Shown: in pieces, positions 5,947 to 12,664 of the stretch | Position numbering within the stretch: position 1 is the stretch's first letter | Layout of the letters: each line of letters opens with the position of its first letter | From: a virus | Reading direction: 5' to 3' (one strand) | IMG/VR virus record: IMGVR_UViG_3300005589_000108 | Coordinates: 1 to 23,550 of that record | DNA: 23,550 nucleotides | The notes under the pieces: generated by a model | Database searches by the model: none | What the model was told of the DNA's origin: nothing | What the model saw: only the letters and a program-made list of their open reading frames with translations | Position numbers and translations under genes: made by a program

Positions 5947-6756
5947 ATGAACGAACAAGCGACAATGCACAATCCCAACAACGCGCCAGTAGAATCCGTA
6001 CCAGTTCAGCCGGAAGTTGTTGAAGCCGCGGAAGAAGCAAAAGACCTTTTTAAGGTTCGCCCGGAATTCTTCGCTCCCGAAGACATGGCAAAAGCCGTGG
6101 AAAAGATTACCGCGATTAATGCTGGCTGTAGCGAGCGGTCTATTCCGGTTTTGATGGGCGTCCCAGCGGAAGGTCCGCAATCTGGTTTCGGTATCGGTAT
6201 CGTGCCGGTTACCAAACTGGTAAAACAGCGCGGTCGCAAATTGCTGTCTGTTGTTATTGGACAGGTTCCGGCTGCGGCTTCAATTGCCAGTTATGCTGAT
6301 GAGAACCATACGAAGGGCCCGGATTTTATTTCTGGACTTATCGTAAAAGCGGTTCTCGGCAAGTTGAAAGCGGCTTTTAAGCCTGACAGCAATGATAAAG
6401 TGCTGGGCGTTTTCCCGGACAAGCTGGAACAATTCCTAGCTGTTGACCGTGGTGAAGGACTGGTGACTTATCGGGAAATTGGTCCCGGTTTTGTCAAGGT
6501 TTTGAACAAAATGGGAATGACGAGTATCACGGTTCCGCTGTTGCGGCAACTGCTGGAGTCCGCGCCTTTCGCTGGACAGGTTTATCCGAACACGGATCAG
6601 AGTCATTGGGAAAAGGTTCTTACTCGTATGATCGGTTATGCGAATAAGATTAGCCTTGATCCTGCAATTCTGATCCACTGGAAAGAAACCCGTGCAGAAA
6701 CTGAAGCGGATCTCGGCAAGTTTGACGATGAACTCTTTGATAAACTGATGGATTAA
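5947..6756 (+). CDS. Unrecognised 269-aa phage protein, likely highly expressed
   Basis: Starts at ATG 5947 with CAGGAGACAAC directly upstream, an excellent ribosome site. The N-terminal ~30 residues are polar with several Pro and Glu and probably disordered; the rest is a compact alpha/beta protein without membrane segment or zinc motif. A glycine/valine-rich stretch (GVPAEGPQSGFGIGIVPVTKLV, about residues 71-92) does not match a Walker motif. The C-terminus is acidic (GKFDDELFDKLMD), as in many single-stranded-DNA-binding or docking tails. Codon choice is more GC-rich than in the late genes. It is the first rightward gene beside the origin-like region, so a DNA-binding or replication role is conceivable, but I do not recognise the family. 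Confidence 0.85.
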   Translation: MNEQATMHNPNNAPVESVPVQPEVVEAAEEAKDLFKVRPEFFAPEDMAKAVEKITAINAGCSERSIPVLMGVPAEGPQSGFGIGIVPVTKLVKQRGRKLLSVVIGQVPAAASIASYADENHTKGPDFISGLIVKAVLGKLKAAFKPDSNDKVLGVFPDKLEQFLAVDRGEGLVTYREIGPGFVKVLNKMGMTSITVPLLRQLLESAPFAGQVYPNTDQSHWEKVLTRMIGYANKISLDPAILIHWKETRAETEADLGKFDDELFDKLMD

Positions 6757-6766
6757 CATCCAGGAT

Positions 6767-6832
6767 ATGAAGGAGGTTTTAAAAATCGCGGCTGTTATCA
6801 TTGTTCTGGCAATCATAATGCTGGACTGGTAG
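6767..6832 (+). CDS. Possible 21-aa single-pass membrane peptide
   Basis: ATG 6767 opens a 21-codon frame, MKEVLKIAAVIIVLAIIMLD plus W: two lysines followed by an almost pure hydrophobic helix. It begins 10 nt after the 269-aa gene. The odd point is that codons 2-4 themselves form AAGGAGGT, a perfect Shine-Dalgarno, with no usual start codon 5-10 nt downstream, while its own upstream site is weak. It may be a real micro-protein or a decayed ribosome site. Moderate confidence only. Confidence 0.45.
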   Translation: MKEVLKIAAVIIVLAIIMLDW

Positions 6833-6858
6833 CAGCCGCTACTTTGAAGGAGAATATC

Positions 6859-7014
6859 ATGGTCCATTACATCATACCCGAATATCTGGACCCGACTAAA
6901 CAAGGTGGCTATATGGGTTACTGCTCAAAGCACGATAAGATTGCGCAATGCGTTTTAATTGCAATTATTACCATCGGCGCATTGACTGCAATTTACACAC
7001 TGATTACGTTGTAA
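6859..7014 (+). CDS. 51-aa small membrane protein
   Basis: ATG 6859 follows GAAGGAG by 6 nt, a strong ribosome site. The N-terminal 30 residues are soluble and contain two cysteines and two histidines (HYIIPEYL, YCSKHDK, QC). The C-terminal 20 (VLIAIITIGALTAIYTLITL) form one transmembrane helix, giving a C-tail-anchored layout. The stop is followed within 30 nt by the terminator at 7043-7074, so it is the last gene of the short rightward unit. Small membrane proteins near early genes are often involved in exclusion or host takeover; nothing here proves that. Confidence 0.7.
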   Translation: MVHYIIPEYLDPTKQGGYMGYCSKHDKIAQCVLIAIITIGALTAIYTLITL

Positions 7015-7042
7015 CAATCAATAACAGTTTCATTTCACACAG

Positions 7043-7074
7043 CCCTGGTATTTAATTATACCGGGGTTTTTTTT
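7043..7074 (+). terminator. Strong intrinsic terminator
   Basis: CCCTGGTAT pairs with ATACCGGGG (one G-U pair) around a short A/T loop and is followed by eight T residues (7067-7074). It closes the transcription unit 5947-7014. Confidence 0.92.
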
Positions 7075-7426
7075 GCTTGGTAGTTCTAAGTACTTGTTTT
7101 GCAAGGGGAAATTGCTCGCTTCGCTCGGTCAATGAGTGCTTCGCACAACTAATTTGATAAGAGCGTCAAGGAATCCTTCGGATGCTATTGAAGTCAGTCA
7201 TTGCATTCCTTCTGGTGGTTCGCTTTGTATAGTTGAAGGGGGGACTTACCCCCCATTTGTGAGCACGCGCCCCCCTCAATAAATCCTCTACCACGCATTT
7301 TCCCTAAACTTTAAACAATAAAAAAAATTACAACAAAAAATTACAATAACAACAAAAAACAAAACTAGGTTATTAACCATGTTAATAACTTCCTCAAACA
7401 ATAAAGTGCGTGGAATGATAAATAGC
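7075..7426. other. Non-coding gap with hairpins and an A/C-rich tract
   Basis: No gene is supported. The first part has several small inverted repeats: CTCGCTTCGCTCG (7115-7127), whose reverse complement recurs at 8302-8314; GTGC-TTC-GCAC at about 7136-7146; ATCC-TTC-GGAT around 7170-7182; and a perfect GGGGGG-ACTTA-CCCCCC hairpin at 7238-7254. Then about 65 bp (7310-7366) consist almost only of A, C and T, mostly short A-runs, before the operator palindrome at 7369-7389. Confidence 0.6.
7369..7389. promoter_or_regulatory. Operator-like palindrome, copy 2
   Basis: GTTATTAAC-CAT-GTTAATAAC repeats both half-sites of the palindrome at 235-254, with a 3-bp instead of a 2-bp centre. It lies 37 bp upstream of the -35 box of the promoter for the packaging genes, a distance like that of copy 1 from its promoter (33 bp). 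Confidence 0.6.
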
Positions 7427-7454
7427 TTGCAATGGCTGGAAATGTGTGTATAAT
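7427..7454 (+). promoter_or_regulatory. Sigma-70 promoter of the packaging genes
   Basis: TTGCAA (7427-7432), a 16-nt spacer and a perfect TATAAT (7449-7454). The start would fall near 7461, about 23 nt before the ATG at 7484. Confidence 0.75.
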
Positions 7455-7483
7455 GATAGGAGAGGCGAGAAAAAAGAACAAAA

Positions 7484-8224
7484 ATGGTTAGGAACATTGT
7501 TAGGATGAAACGAAAGAAGAAAAGAGGAAGAGAAAATGGATACTGGGAGCCATTGAAAATGGATACTGTAACTAAAAGTTTGTTTGAACGGATTGCCAAA
7601 ATGGAAGCGATGGGCGTGAGTAATGTCGATATTGCAAAGGCAACGAATTTGACGGATGGAAGAATTAGTCAGATCCAGAACCGGGAAACGGAGGAAGGGA
7701 AAGAGTACGGGAAAATCCTGGGGAAAACGAACAACGAAGAAATTGAACGGTTCATGCGAATGAACGAAGGGTGGGATGCGATTGAGAGTCAAAGTCTGGC
7801 GAATTTGGTTCAGCAAATGGAATACAATTGTGATGCGGAATTCAACCTCAAAGTAGCGCAGGTTGCGAACCGGGCAACGAGGCGGGGGATTCACGGGCAG
7901 AGAACAATTGCTGTAGGGCAGGGAAATGTGCGGACTACGTTGACATTGAATGCGACGTTTGTTGATAAACTTCAGCAGAATTTTGAAGTGAAAAACGAAC
8001 GAGGGGAATTGCAAGATGCGGGAAATGATGTTATGTTGGAGCAAAAAGATAATGACTTTCTGGCGCCCAACATAATCGAAAAGATGTTCAAACCAAAAGG
8101 GCAGGAAGTCCAGACTTTTGATGGGCTGGGAAAAGGGATTGAAAGGAAAGGGTTGAACATTGAAGAAGAAGTTAATATACTGCAAGGGATTGGAGTGTCG
8201 GGGATGATTCCGGCGCTGGAATGA
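7484..8224 (+). CDS. HTH DNA-binding protein, putative terminase small subunit
   Basis: A 246-aa protein that starts with a basic run (MKRKKKRGR). A helix-turn-helix follows at about residues 35-65: FERIAKMEAMGVSNVDIAKA, then TNLTDGRISQIQNR. The middle is helical and rich in Asn and Gln; the C-terminus has no cysteine or membrane segment. An HTH protein three genes before the large terminase is the usual place and architecture of a small terminase, which binds the packaging site. A transcription regulator is the main alternative. ATG 7484 has only a weak ribosome site; 7505 and 7559 are possible later starts, the last preceded by GGGAG. The gene is strikingly purine-rich on the coding strand. 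Confidence 0.65.
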   Translation: MVRNIVRMKRKKKRGRENGYWEPLKMDTVTKSLFERIAKMEAMGVSNVDIAKATNLTDGRISQIQNRETEEGKEYGKILGKTNNEEIERFMRMNEGWDAIESQSLANLVQQMEYNCDAEFNLKVAQVANRATRRGIHGQRTIAVGQGNVRTTLTLNATFVDKLQQNFEVKNERGELQDAGNDVMLEQKDNDFLAPNIIEKMFKPKGQEVQTFDGLGKGIERKGLNIEEEVNILQGIGVSGMIPALE

Positions 8225-8264
8225 AAACGACAGAAAACGATAGGAAAACGACAGAAAACGATAG
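8223..8264 (+). repeat. Perfect 21-bp tandem duplication
   Basis: Two identical 21-bp units (8223-8243 and 8244-8264) follow the stop of the HTH gene. Each unit itself contains GAAAACGA twice, so this octamer occurs four times at 10-11 bp intervals. The segment lies in the leader of the 108-aa gene. Confidence 0.9.
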
Positions 8265-8328
8265 AATAGAGACAAGACAAAAGAGGGCGGTAGCCCGATC
8301 ACGAGCGAAGCGAGACAGGAGACACGAC

Positions 8329-8655
8329 ATGGAAATTGTTAAAGTTCATTATGCTAATACTTTAATATTAATCGCACCAGCAAAACATGAAGCACAATAT
8401 TGGGCACAACAATGGGGATTACCACCAAAACAATGGAAATGGGTTTCTAATCCGCAGCAGATGCGGGGGTTACGAAATACTTCTTATCGTTGGGTTGGAA
8501 CTCCATTTGAAAAATATGAAACAGAAGAGGAAATTTTTCATCTATTAAAATTACAGAACTGGAAAGAAATTCCAATTTCAGATATATTTTCATTTAAAAA
8601 ATACAGGAGACACGACAATGAATACAAACACAAACACAAAGCAAAATCTGACTAA
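8329..8655 (+). CDS. Hypothetical 108-aa protein
   Basis: I place the start at ATG 8329 (MEIVKVHYANTLILIAP), preceded by ACAGGAGACACGAC. The frame is open back to 8221, but that extension translates the 21-bp tandem repeat and a GAGCGAAGCGAG hairpin word and is probably untranslated. The protein looks alpha/beta with many Trp and Gln (AQYWAQQWGLPPKQWKWVS). It ends in a His/Lys-rich tail (KKYRRHDNEYKHKHKAKSD) that overlaps the next gene by 38 nt. Its AT-rich codon use differs from the purine-rich gene before it. The RRHDNEYKHK tail may be an effect of reading the ribosome site of the next gene. Function unknown. Confidence 0.65.
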   Translation: MEIVKVHYANTLILIAPAKHEAQYWAQQWGLPPKQWKWVSNPQQMRGLRNTSYRWVGTPFEKYETEEEIFHLLKLQNWKEIPISDIFSFKKYRRHDNEYKHKHKAKSD

Positions 8656-8791
8656 AAATGCTGCTATTGACAGCAATGCCGTTTTGACGGGTGAAAATGC
8701 GGCCCGGCTTTACAGGATCATTTCTGAAGAGCGACTACGTCGGGCACAAAACGAAAAGAACAAAAACAACGAAAAGAATAACCACGCATAG
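8618..8791 (+). CDS. Hypothetical 57-aa Asn/Lys-rich protein
   Basis: Starts with MNTNTNTKQN at ATG 8618, preceded by ACAGGAGACACGACA, nearly the same 15 bases found in front of the 108-aa gene. The protein has a low-complexity N-terminus, a helical centre (GENAARLYRIISEERLRRAQ) and an Asn/Lys tail. It overlaps the 108-aa gene by 38 nt and ends 5 nt before the large terminase start. The terminase has no Shine-Dalgarno of its own, so this gene may feed ribosomes to it. A small packaging accessory is possible; no family recognised. Confidence 0.6.
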   Translation: MNTNTNTKQNLTKNAAIDSNAVLTGENAARLYRIISEERLRRAQNEKNKNNEKNNHA

Positions 8792-8796
8792 TTTAA

Positions 8797-10251
8797 ATGT
8801 CCGAACAAGTCCAAATAAACAAGGCGCATATCCTTGCAGCGCTGGAACACGATGCTGAGTTTTTCATCCAATTCTTTTTAGAGGATGAACTCACGTTTCC
8901 AGTGCCAGAATTTCACAAAGACATTTTCTATTTAATGACTTTGCGCGAGGTGACGCGTTTTGTTTGTGCGATCCCACGTGACCATGCAAAAACTACACTG
9001 GCGAAATTGGCCGCGGTTTGGTATTTTCTGTTCACAGATTACCGCTTCATTGTTTACATGTCTAACACGGCAACAATTGCTGTGCCGGCTACCAATGATA
9101 TTGTTAATTTTCTCGAAAGCGATAACTTCAAACTAACTTTTGGCCCAGTTGAATGGATTAAAAAACAAGATGGCGTCGGATTCTACATATTCAAAATCGG
9201 GGACAAAACTTGCATCTTACGGGCAATGGGAGCAGGTCAGCAAGTGCGAGGAATCAATGTTGACAATAAAAGGCCGCAACTTGCAATTCTCGACGATATC
9301 GAAGATAATGATAACATCGCTACGGAACCATTGTTTAGGAAGCTTAAACAGTGGTTCTATGGCCCATTCCGAAAAGCGCTTGACAAATTTCATAATAAGA
9401 TTATCCACCTTGGAAACATGATCAATGTCAAGAGTCTTTTAAACGAACATTGCAATTCGGAGTTTTGGCACAGTAGAAGATATGGCTGTATTCTTGCAAA
9501 TGGAAAACCGCTTTGGCCGGATGCGTGGACGCTTGATAAACTGAAACGGGATTTCGTTGAGTATTCGCTGGCCGGAATGAGTGATATTTGGTTTGCGGAA
9601 ATGATGAATCTTCCGTTGGCTCGCGGTAAAGGATTAATAAAAGCGGAGGATATTTTCTATGCACCGGCCTGTCTTCCTGGTGATATTGAATACGGGTTTT
9701 TAACGCTGGATTTGGCAATCAGTGAAAAGGCGTGGGCACATCAAACTGTACTTGTTGTTCATGGTTGGACAGGCGCATTTTGGCAAATCGTGGAATATGA
9801 GATGTACACAGGAATTGATCCTGTAACACTTTTTACACATGTTAAAGCAATGATGACAAAGTGGCACGTGCGAGTTTGCGGAATTGAAGATGAAGCATAT
9901 CAGGCGAGTTTGAAATTCGTGTTCCGGCATTTAACATTGATGGATGGAATGGATGAAACGCAAATGATGTTTGTGCCACTTTCGACGGGGAAGAAACAAA
10001 AGGTTTTACGATTGGCACCGTGGGCCGGACTTATCAAAGCCGGACAGTATGCATTAACGGAGGGGGAGTTTATGATGACCCAGCAATTGTTAATGTATGA
10101 CCCATTGAAAAAGAACAACGATGATGATGCAATTGATGCGGCGGCTTATGGACCGCAAATGACAGCGGCATATCTTGATGAAATTATTAAAGAAATAATG
10201 CCGATTGAATCATCACCGGCACAAACACTGTATGAAATATCTGCAATTTAA
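8797..10251 (+). CDS. terL: Terminase large subunit (DNA-packaging ATPase/nuclease)
   Basis: Motor that pumps DNA into the prohead through the portal and cuts concatemers. The N-terminal ATPase carries a Walker A of the terminase type, PRDHAKTT at residues 60-67, and a Walker B LAILDD at 162-167 followed by IED with the catalytic acid. The C-terminal RNase H-like nuclease domain shows TLDLA (Asp305), GIEDE (Glu364/Asp365) and a final DDDAIDAAA (Asp442-447) as expected metal ligands. 484 aa is a normal length. The gene stands directly upstream of the portal gene. There is no Shine-Dalgarno before ATG 8797, so translation is probably coupled to the gene ending 5 nt before. Identification is firm. 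Confidence 0.93.
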   Translation: MSEQVQINKAHILAALEHDAEFFIQFFLEDELTFPVPEFHKDIFYLMTLREVTRFVCAIPRDHAKTTLAKLAAVWYFLFTDYRFIVYMSNTATIAVPATNDIVNFLESDNFKLTFGPVEWIKKQDGVGFYIFKIGDKTCILRAMGAGQQVRGINVDNKRPQLAILDDIEDNDNIATEPLFRKLKQWFYGPFRKALDKFHNKIIHLGNMINVKSLLNEHCNSEFWHSRRYGCILANGKPLWPDAWTLDKLKRDFVEYSLAGMSDIWFAEMMNLPLARGKGLIKAEDIFYAPACLPGDIEYGFLTLDLAISEKAWAHQTVLVVHGWTGAFWQIVEYEMYTGIDPVTLFTHVKAMMTKWHVRVCGIEDEAYQASLKFVFRHLTLMDGMDETQMMFVPLSTGKKQKVLRLAPWAGLIKAGQYALTEGEFMMTQQLLMYDPLKKNNDDDAIDAAAYGPQMTAAYLDEIIKEIMPIESSPAQTLYEISAI

Positions 10252-10319
10252 TAGAATTTAATAAATACATAAACGGGAGCGTCAGTATCCCGACCAGCCA
10301 ATCTAAGAGGAATTAATTC

Positions 10320-12212
10320 ATGGCAACAGGAAAACCTAAACAGAAAGTTCAACTCAACCCCGAACTTTCAATTTCACTTGAGAACCACAACAAATTACTT
10401 TCTCATTGTACTCAACGCCTGGATATCGGAAAAGAGTACATGAATCCACAAATTGACAAGTTTGAATGGATTGACCGGGAAATTGCCGGGTATTTGATTC
10501 CGGACGCGGATGATGCGAAACGGGAAAGTGACAACAAGAAGGGCTTTGGCCCGAAACCTACAGATACAACGGTGGGTTTTATTGTCTCCCAAATCGACGA
10601 AGCGATTACGTTTTTGCTTTCCGTCCTGGCCCCGGATGAAGGAATCTATTCTGCGATTGCACCGAAAGAGAAACAGAAAGTTGCGGCCGGATTTGCAGCT
10701 GTGATGAATCGGCATGACAAACTGTTCGGGCATTATCCGAATTATGCGATTGGCCTTTTCAACGCAATGAAGTATAATTTCACTGGCTGGATTCCGGAAT
10801 GGCAAACAGTTACAGGAAATAAAGTAACAAATGATGATGCCGGACTTCCACGTGTTATTCCAAATGAGGAAATCTTTTCCGGTAACGCGCATGATGTAAT
10901 TGATCCATATAATTTCTTGTTTGACAATTCATGCCACCCAACTGAACTGTACAGAAAAGGCGAGTGGTTTGCCTGTGTTGAACGCAAGACACGTTTTCAA
11001 CTAGAACGCATGGCAGAACAGAATGAGATTTTTGATATTGAAAGATTCATTGATCTTGACATTCCTGTGAAAACGTATCACAGAATCCGGCCGGAAATTC
11101 GGGCCGATCAATTTGAAGCAACAAAAACAGATTGGTTTGCTACACTTTCTGCAAACACAATTACACATGCAGCACCAAACAAAGGCTTTGAGATTGTCCA
11201 TAAATACATTTGGATAAAAGAAGCCGATTTTGGAATCTCTACAAAGAAAGAGTTTTCCATCTGGCGCATTGAAATTGTAAACGGTAATTTCATTACGGCA
11301 GCTTTTCCGCAGAAGAATGCACATGGATATTTGCCGATTGGAATAGCAATGCCACTGGATGACCAGTTTTTCCCGCAGACAAAATCCTATGGGGAATGGC
11401 TCATTCCTTATCAGCGGTTTGCAAGTTTCCAATTGAATACACATCAGCGTGCAAACCGCAAAGCTCTGGGTGGGTTAACGCTTTTCAATGAGCATTTCTT
11501 GCCCGGGTTGAAAGAGCCGGATGTGGATTTGGCAGGCGGGAAAATTGGATTTAAAACAACGGATACACAGTTTGATGTACGAAAAGCCTTTGTCCAGGTT
11601 TTTGACGGTCCAGACACGCAGTATGCTCTCCGGGATATTGAAGCCGTGTATCAATTCATGCAACAAGTTCTTCCAACGGATACATTGCGACAAGTTGCAA
11701 ACCTGGATCGCGCAACGCAATACCAGGCAGCCGCCACTGTGCAGGGGTCAAATCGCCGCAATCTCAAGATCGCTAAAATCATAGACTCGCAAGCTTTGTC
11801 AAAAACGCGGCCTATGATGATGTACAATATCTTTGAGTTTCAGGAATCAATGGAAATTCTGGATGAACAAGGAAATATTATTGAAGTTAATGTGAAGGAA
11901 TTCCGGGAAACAATGTTGGAATTCCAGATTCATGCTGGGTTGCGTGGATTAGATCAGTTAGCTTTGATAATGCATGTGAAAGAAATCCTGAATATGATTC
12001 TTCAGAATCAAGATGCTGCGGCAACTTTTGATGTGCCAGCAATCATCAATTGGTTTACATCAATGCTTGGTGATAATTCAGATTTCACACAATTCGAGAA
12101 TAAGAATGCCTGGGATTCGATGAGTGAAGAACAGAAGCAGGCCGCATTTGGTTTGTTTCAGCAGGCTTTGCAGGAACAACAAGCTGGGCAACTTCCTGGT
12201 GCACCAGCTTAA
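10320..12212 (+). CDS. Portal (head-to-tail connector) protein
   Basis: Dodecameric ring at the capsid vertex through which DNA enters and leaves. The call rests on length (630 aa, typical of podovirus portals), its place between the large terminase and the scaffold/capsid genes, and its general make-up. The N-terminal domain is helical; the mixed wing region carries many aromatic residues (YPNYAIGLFNAMKYNFTGW, PYNFLFDNS). The long helical stretch near 430-500 (VYQFMQQVLPTDTLRQ) could be the stem and crown. The C-terminus is Gln/Ala-rich (EEQKQAAFGLFQQALQEQQAG). Ribosome site AAGAGGAATTAATTC. A small CGGGA/TCCCG hairpin lies in the 68-nt gap before it. Right after its stop begins the structured RNA at 12217. 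Confidence 0.88.
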   Translation: MATGKPKQKVQLNPELSISLENHNKLLSHCTQRLDIGKEYMNPQIDKFEWIDREIAGYLIPDADDAKRESDNKKGFGPKPTDTTVGFIVSQIDEAITFLLSVLAPDEGIYSAIAPKEKQKVAAGFAAVMNRHDKLFGHYPNYAIGLFNAMKYNFTGWIPEWQTVTGNKVTNDDAGLPRVIPNEEIFSGNAHDVIDPYNFLFDNSCHPTELYRKGEWFACVERKTRFQLERMAEQNEIFDIERFIDLDIPVKTYHRIRPEIRADQFEATKTDWFATLSANTITHAAPNKGFEIVHKYIWIKEADFGISTKKEFSIWRIEIVNGNFITAAFPQKNAHGYLPIGIAMPLDDQFFPQTKSYGEWLIPYQRFASFQLNTHQRANRKALGGLTLFNEHFLPGLKEPDVDLAGGKIGFKTTDTQFDVRKAFVQVFDGPDTQYALRDIEAVYQFMQQVLPTDTLRQVANLDRATQYQAAATVQGSNRRNLKIAKIIDSQALSKTRPMMMYNIFEFQESMEILDEQGNIIEVNVKEFRETMLEFQIHAGLRGLDQLALIMHVKEILNMILQNQDAAATFDVPAIINWFTSMLGDNSDFTQFENKNAWDSMSEEQKQAAFGLFQQALQEQQAGQLPGAPA

Positions 12213-12216
12213 TGAG

Positions 12217-12374
12217 AAATTTTCACGGGTTGACAGGTTGATCGCGCGTAAGCGGGGCAAATATACTGCCTTGGCGCTCCAAGGTTTCCCGGCTTGCCGG
12301 GGGATCAGCCTTGGGGCGGTGAGTGCCTTATATCTGCCCTTCGATCAAATTTTCCTGTCATACCCTTAAAATTT
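12217..12374 (+). ncRNA. Structured intergenic RNA element, copy 2 (after the portal gene)
   Basis: About 158 nt fold into one rod: AAATTTT/AAAATTT (12217-12223 with 12368-12374), GGGT/ACCC (12227-12230 with 12362-12365), TGACAGG/CCTGTCA (12231-12237 with 12354-12360), TTGATCG/CGATCAA (12238-12244 with 12342-12348), GGGCAAATATA/TATATCTGCCC (12255-12265 with 12329-12339, one mismatch), GGCGCTC/GAGTGCC (12273-12279 with 12321-12327), CAAGG/CCTTG (12280-12284 with 12309-12313), and apical CCCGG-CTTG-CCGGG (12288-12301). It starts 5 nt after the portal stop and ends 13 nt before the next ATG. Helix order, the U-rich 3'-side bulge (ATTTT), TAAGCG and GGCGGTGAGTG match the minus-strand copy at 929-1097. 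There is no U-tract, so it is not an ordinary terminator. Family not recognised. Confidence 0.75.
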
Positions 12375-12386
12375 TGGAAATCGACA

Positions 12387-12650
12387 ATGAATCAATATGA
12401 ATTTAGTTCTCTTAATCCAGAAGAACGAACAATTCTTTTGGATGTTCCACACAATACAATTTTACGTCAATGTCTTAATAGGGCAAAGGAGGCAGTTAAA
12501 CAGCAACGTCTAGATTTAAATCCTGAATCTTTTAATGATAGTGATTTTAAATTAAAATTTGCTGTGTTAAAAGAACGTGAATCAGTGTTAAATGAATTTC
12601 AAGATTTTCTTGAACTTGTACTTACAGACTTTCAAAAACGTCATCTTTGA
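12387..12650 (+). CDS. Hypothetical 87-aa helical protein between portal and scaffold
   Basis: I start at ATG 12387 (MNQYEFSSLNPEERTILLD). The frame is open back to 12294, but that part would translate the structured RNA. Only a weak GGA precedes the ATG. The sequence is predominantly helical, with heptad-like spacing in CLNRAKEAVKQQRLDLNPES and in LKERESVLNEFQDFLELVL, so a small coiled-coil or helical bundle is likely. Codon use is AT-rich like the genes that follow and unlike the portal. A gene here in other podoviruses may encode a small head-assembly or connector accessory. Family not recognised. Confidence 0.75.
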   Translation: MNQYEFSSLNPEERTILLDVPHNTILRQCLNRAKEAVKQQRLDLNPESFNDSDFKLKFAVLKERESVLNEFQDFLELVLTDFQKRHL

Positions 12651-12664
12651 TTTGGAGAAATATT

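Noticed and set aside
7394-8302. 302-codon open frame on the minus strand
   Set aside because: It lies exactly opposite the purine-rich HTH gene and translates to a Phe/Ser/Pro-rich product typical of an antisense shadow. It has no ribosome site, and the + strand gene has a promoter and HTH motif.
8221-8328. N-terminal extension of the 108-aa gene starting at 8221
   Set aside because: It would translate the 21-bp tandem repeat and a hairpin word; ATG 8329 has an excellent ribosome site.
12217-12374. Reading the post-portal element as an ordinary terminator or as a tRNA
   Set aside because: There is no T-tract after the stem, and no cloverleaf or T-loop sequence. The multi-helix rod with a conserved partner elsewhere needs another explanation.
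12294-12386. N-terminal extension of the 87-aa gene
   Set aside because: It would translate the apical half of the structured RNA and shows no ribosome site; ATG 12387 fits better.
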